In this document: piece after piece, positions 61,356 through 64,000 of the stretch
How the letters are laid out: every line of letters starts with the position of its first letter
Numbering within the stretch: position 1 is the first letter of the stretch
DNA from: Echinostoma caproni
Lineage: Eukaryota > Platyhelminthes > Trematoda > Plagiorchiida > Echinostomatidae
Length of the DNA: 64,000 bases
Direction of reading: 5' to 3'
NCBI GenBank assembly: GCA_900618425.1
Contig: UZAN01040252.1
Location: 5,464-69,463 of the forward strand
Position numbers and translations under genes: made by a program
The notes under the pieces: model-generated
The model's database searches: none
Seen by the model: the letters and a program-made list of their open reading frames with translations, nothing else
Told to the model about the DNA's origin: nothing

Positions 61356-64000
61356 CTATTCCGTGTTTTTTCTGAACTGCTACAACGGGAATGTTCAATG
61401 AAAATAGTTGAAATCATGCAAAAGCTTCTGGTTGTTTCTTATTTACAAATAACTAATAATGAGTGAATAAGCCAATGTACACTGAAAGTAATCTAATTAA
61501 CTGAACAACAAAACAATGATAAATTGATCATTGGCTTTTTTAATTGTCTAAACAGTCCCACAGAGCACATTTCATCACTCCTTGTTCTATTTGAAATAAA
61601 TTAATCACTTTATAAAATCCAATGGTTGCACGTTTTTAGGTATCTGAGCATCTAAGCAAAGAAGAGCAAAACTTGATTAGCTCAAATGAAGGCCGGAAAC
61701 TGTAATCCATTCGGATTAAGTTTTATACCTGTGCAAGTTGATCTGCCTTCTCAGATTAATGCCACCGGGGTATATCCCCATCGAAAATCTGAAATTGAGG
61801 TCGTCTGGAAAATAAGCTTGTGTGTCAAAAATGGATTGGATGATGCATATTGTTTTAAAAGCAATTAAATAACAGGCTGGTCTACACTCAACATGACTTA
61901 TCTTAGAATCCGCCTCCATTTCTATCTCCAAACGACTCGTATTTGCAATCAGAAGAGGCCTATATTCGGCGAATCACTCAGAGGAATAAAAGTTGTTCCT
62001 GCAAATTTAATGGATTTCAATTAATGTTAAAAAAGACCCTTGTTTTGATTTTCACTGGCAGCCATCTGCCATAGTATTACTTGATATATTATATTGTTAC
62101 AAACTACGAATAACACGATATCTGCACGATAAACGCTTTATCACAAATAAAATGTCAGGTGCAAAAGCCCTGATTCGTTCTATCGTACACAGATCTACCC
62201 CGGTGAGACCGAGAAAGGGAGATTATCAGGTGTTGGTAACCTAAACCTACGGAATTTGATCGTTTTGAATTTTGAGACAATTTATAAGGGATGTCATAAA
62301 GTTGGGACACAAATGACCAAGAGAGAGCCACGTCTCTCCCTTTCATTTGTTTTGAGGACATGGAGCATGAAAAGTTGACAAAAGATGCATCTTTATTCTA
62401 TTAGCACGTTCTTTACTCTCAAGACTAAATGTATTTTTCCGAAATACAATATATAACCGAGTGCCGGAGTAGTTGGTGGAAAATATGCGTGAAGCGAATC
62501 ATCTTTGATTCCTGTTTATTGCATTCAAAACTTATTGTGAATTGAACATTCCATTTCTGTTTTTCGAGTATATACCGACTGGATTGCGTGCGACGTTTTG
62601 TGACGCAGGTTTATTTCTCAAATGTTTTCACACTCTAATGTTTGTTTTCTCATACTTTCACGACTCTGCGTTAGGCTTAAGATAAACTGAAATTCTGCTA
62701 CTAACTACGCAATCATGAATGCGCGCTGAACTGTGCATTTCTTATGTAGCCTGACCAATGCCCTAAACTAAGTGTGTAGGCGTAAACTTATCCATGTATA
62801 GGGAGAGGGAGAGATAAGTAGCGCTATATGCGTTTCTCATGCGGTACATCTGTGCAACCAGACAAAAACACGTCGCAAGAAACAGTCATGATAACGTTAT
62901 CCGTTTTCTCTCAATTACGCATAAGACACACGGGCGAATATTTTAAAGACAGCTTATTGTTTCATTGAGGACAGGGCCACAAAAGAGGTTGGGTAATTGC
63001 TTTGAATGTTCCGCGCAGCATTCCCACAAGACTTTTTGTACGTTTATAGGTTTTTGTAGGTTTTGAAGTGAATGCCGAAAACCGTAGCTTTAATTGTTAC
63101 TGAACTAGCAATAAATTACCCCATAAGCGGTCAAACTGCTTCCCTTCGGTAAAACTAATCCCTTTAATGCAATTAACGCCAACTTTGCTAGCAGCCTGAT
63201 GTCTTGATATATTGCTATTCATAATTTTTACTTTAACGAAATTTGCCTGACACACAGGGCATCTAACAGGTGGACAACTTCATTTATGGTGAAGGCTGTG
63301 ATATGAATGGAAATAAGTTTATGAATTCTTTTGGAGCTCGTCTCCCACAATACCATGATCTGACTATTTGCACACTCGTGCTTTGCTTGCTGCCAAGGCC
63401 TTTGAAACCTCAGAGCATATGGTTGTGCAGGTTAATTTAAAAGCTCCATAGCAATTTGGACATTGTTCCAACAGATGCGTTGCATCACCGGTATTTTAAC
63501 AATATCCATATTGCGTTGTTACTTTGTAATCGAATCGTACATCCACTTTTCAGGTAGTTATCGACAGACGCGTGTTCAACAATTTTGGCACTCAGTTGAC
63601 GATGTGTAGCTTAGCACCCTTTTGCCATTGATGACTTTTTCATCTTTTCGGGTAAATCTCTTGTATGAAAAATACCAAAATAAAGCGTTATCATAAACAG
63701 CACCTTTAAATTGTTTTTGTACCAACGTTTTGATTTTAGGAAAACATTTTTCAACTTGATACCAATACCTAGACTTTACGTTTCCGTTGTCGGCAAAACC
63801 GTACAGTCACTCACGCTAAATGACAGTGCAAATTGCTCACCTTGGTCATACACTACGTCTAAATATAATTAGTTGCATAGAAACGTGCCAGGGAACGAGT
63901 GTACCGGGACTGGTACCAGTTTTTAGGATCAACTTAAAAGACACAAGGCCAAGCGTAACCGCCTTTTCGTCTTTAGAAAATGCGAAGCAGGTCTAGGTGT
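61356..64000. other. No recognised genes
   Basis: No supported exon, transposon or RNA gene. Open frames at 61686-61931 (both strands) and 62155-62361 have no recognised family and no paired splice signals. Confidence 0.5.

Overview
This is a eukaryotic, AT-rich, intron-rich animal window with no bacterial-style gene organisation. The repeats point to a flatworm, most likely a digenean trematode. They include decayed RTE-type and jockey/CR1-type LINEs, Penelope-like elements (PLEs), tRNA-derived SINEs and hammerhead-ribozyme-like motifs. The organism is inferred from these repeats and was not confirmed by any search.

The one gene I can reconstruct is a beta-arrestin-family gene on the minus strand. 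It covers at least 1125 to 36861, about 36 kb of DNA for about 1.15 kb of coding sequence. Reading 5' to 3', the recognised exons are 36470-36861 (finger loop and start of helix I), 20165-20224, 18455-18522, 6127-6274, 2967-3051, 2280-2354, 1988-2149, and the terminal exon 1125-1285 (or 1287). Splice phases are compatible at every junction. The first five exons match the arrestin fold segment by segment. The last three are more divergent. The N-terminal exon or exons, which should lie above 36861, were not found. The exon for the usual beta-strand before the C-tail was also not recognised.

The introns hold most of the other structure: an RTE-type LINE at 6.4-7.9 kb, a decayed PLE at 15.4-17.15 kb, a nearly perfect 105-bp-arm hairpin at 19.0-19.25 kb, a jockey/CR1-type LINE at 20.5-21.9 kb, a SINE at 29.5 kb, a small hammerhead-like inverted repeat at 31.7 kb and an assembly gap at 32710-33195.

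Upstream of the recognised arrestin exons (36.9-64 kb) there is no convincing gene. This part holds two more copies of the same SINE family (37.3 and 54.6 kb), a tRNA-related SINE with a degenerate schistosome-type hammerhead (41.1-41.3 kb), a pair of related SINE copies (48.1-48.6 kb) and a compact PLE fragment flanked by about 140-bp inverted arms (60.5-61.4 kb). Two possible orphan terminal exons on the plus strand are listed with low confidence. No rRNA, genuine tRNA, CRISPR array or viral gene was seen.
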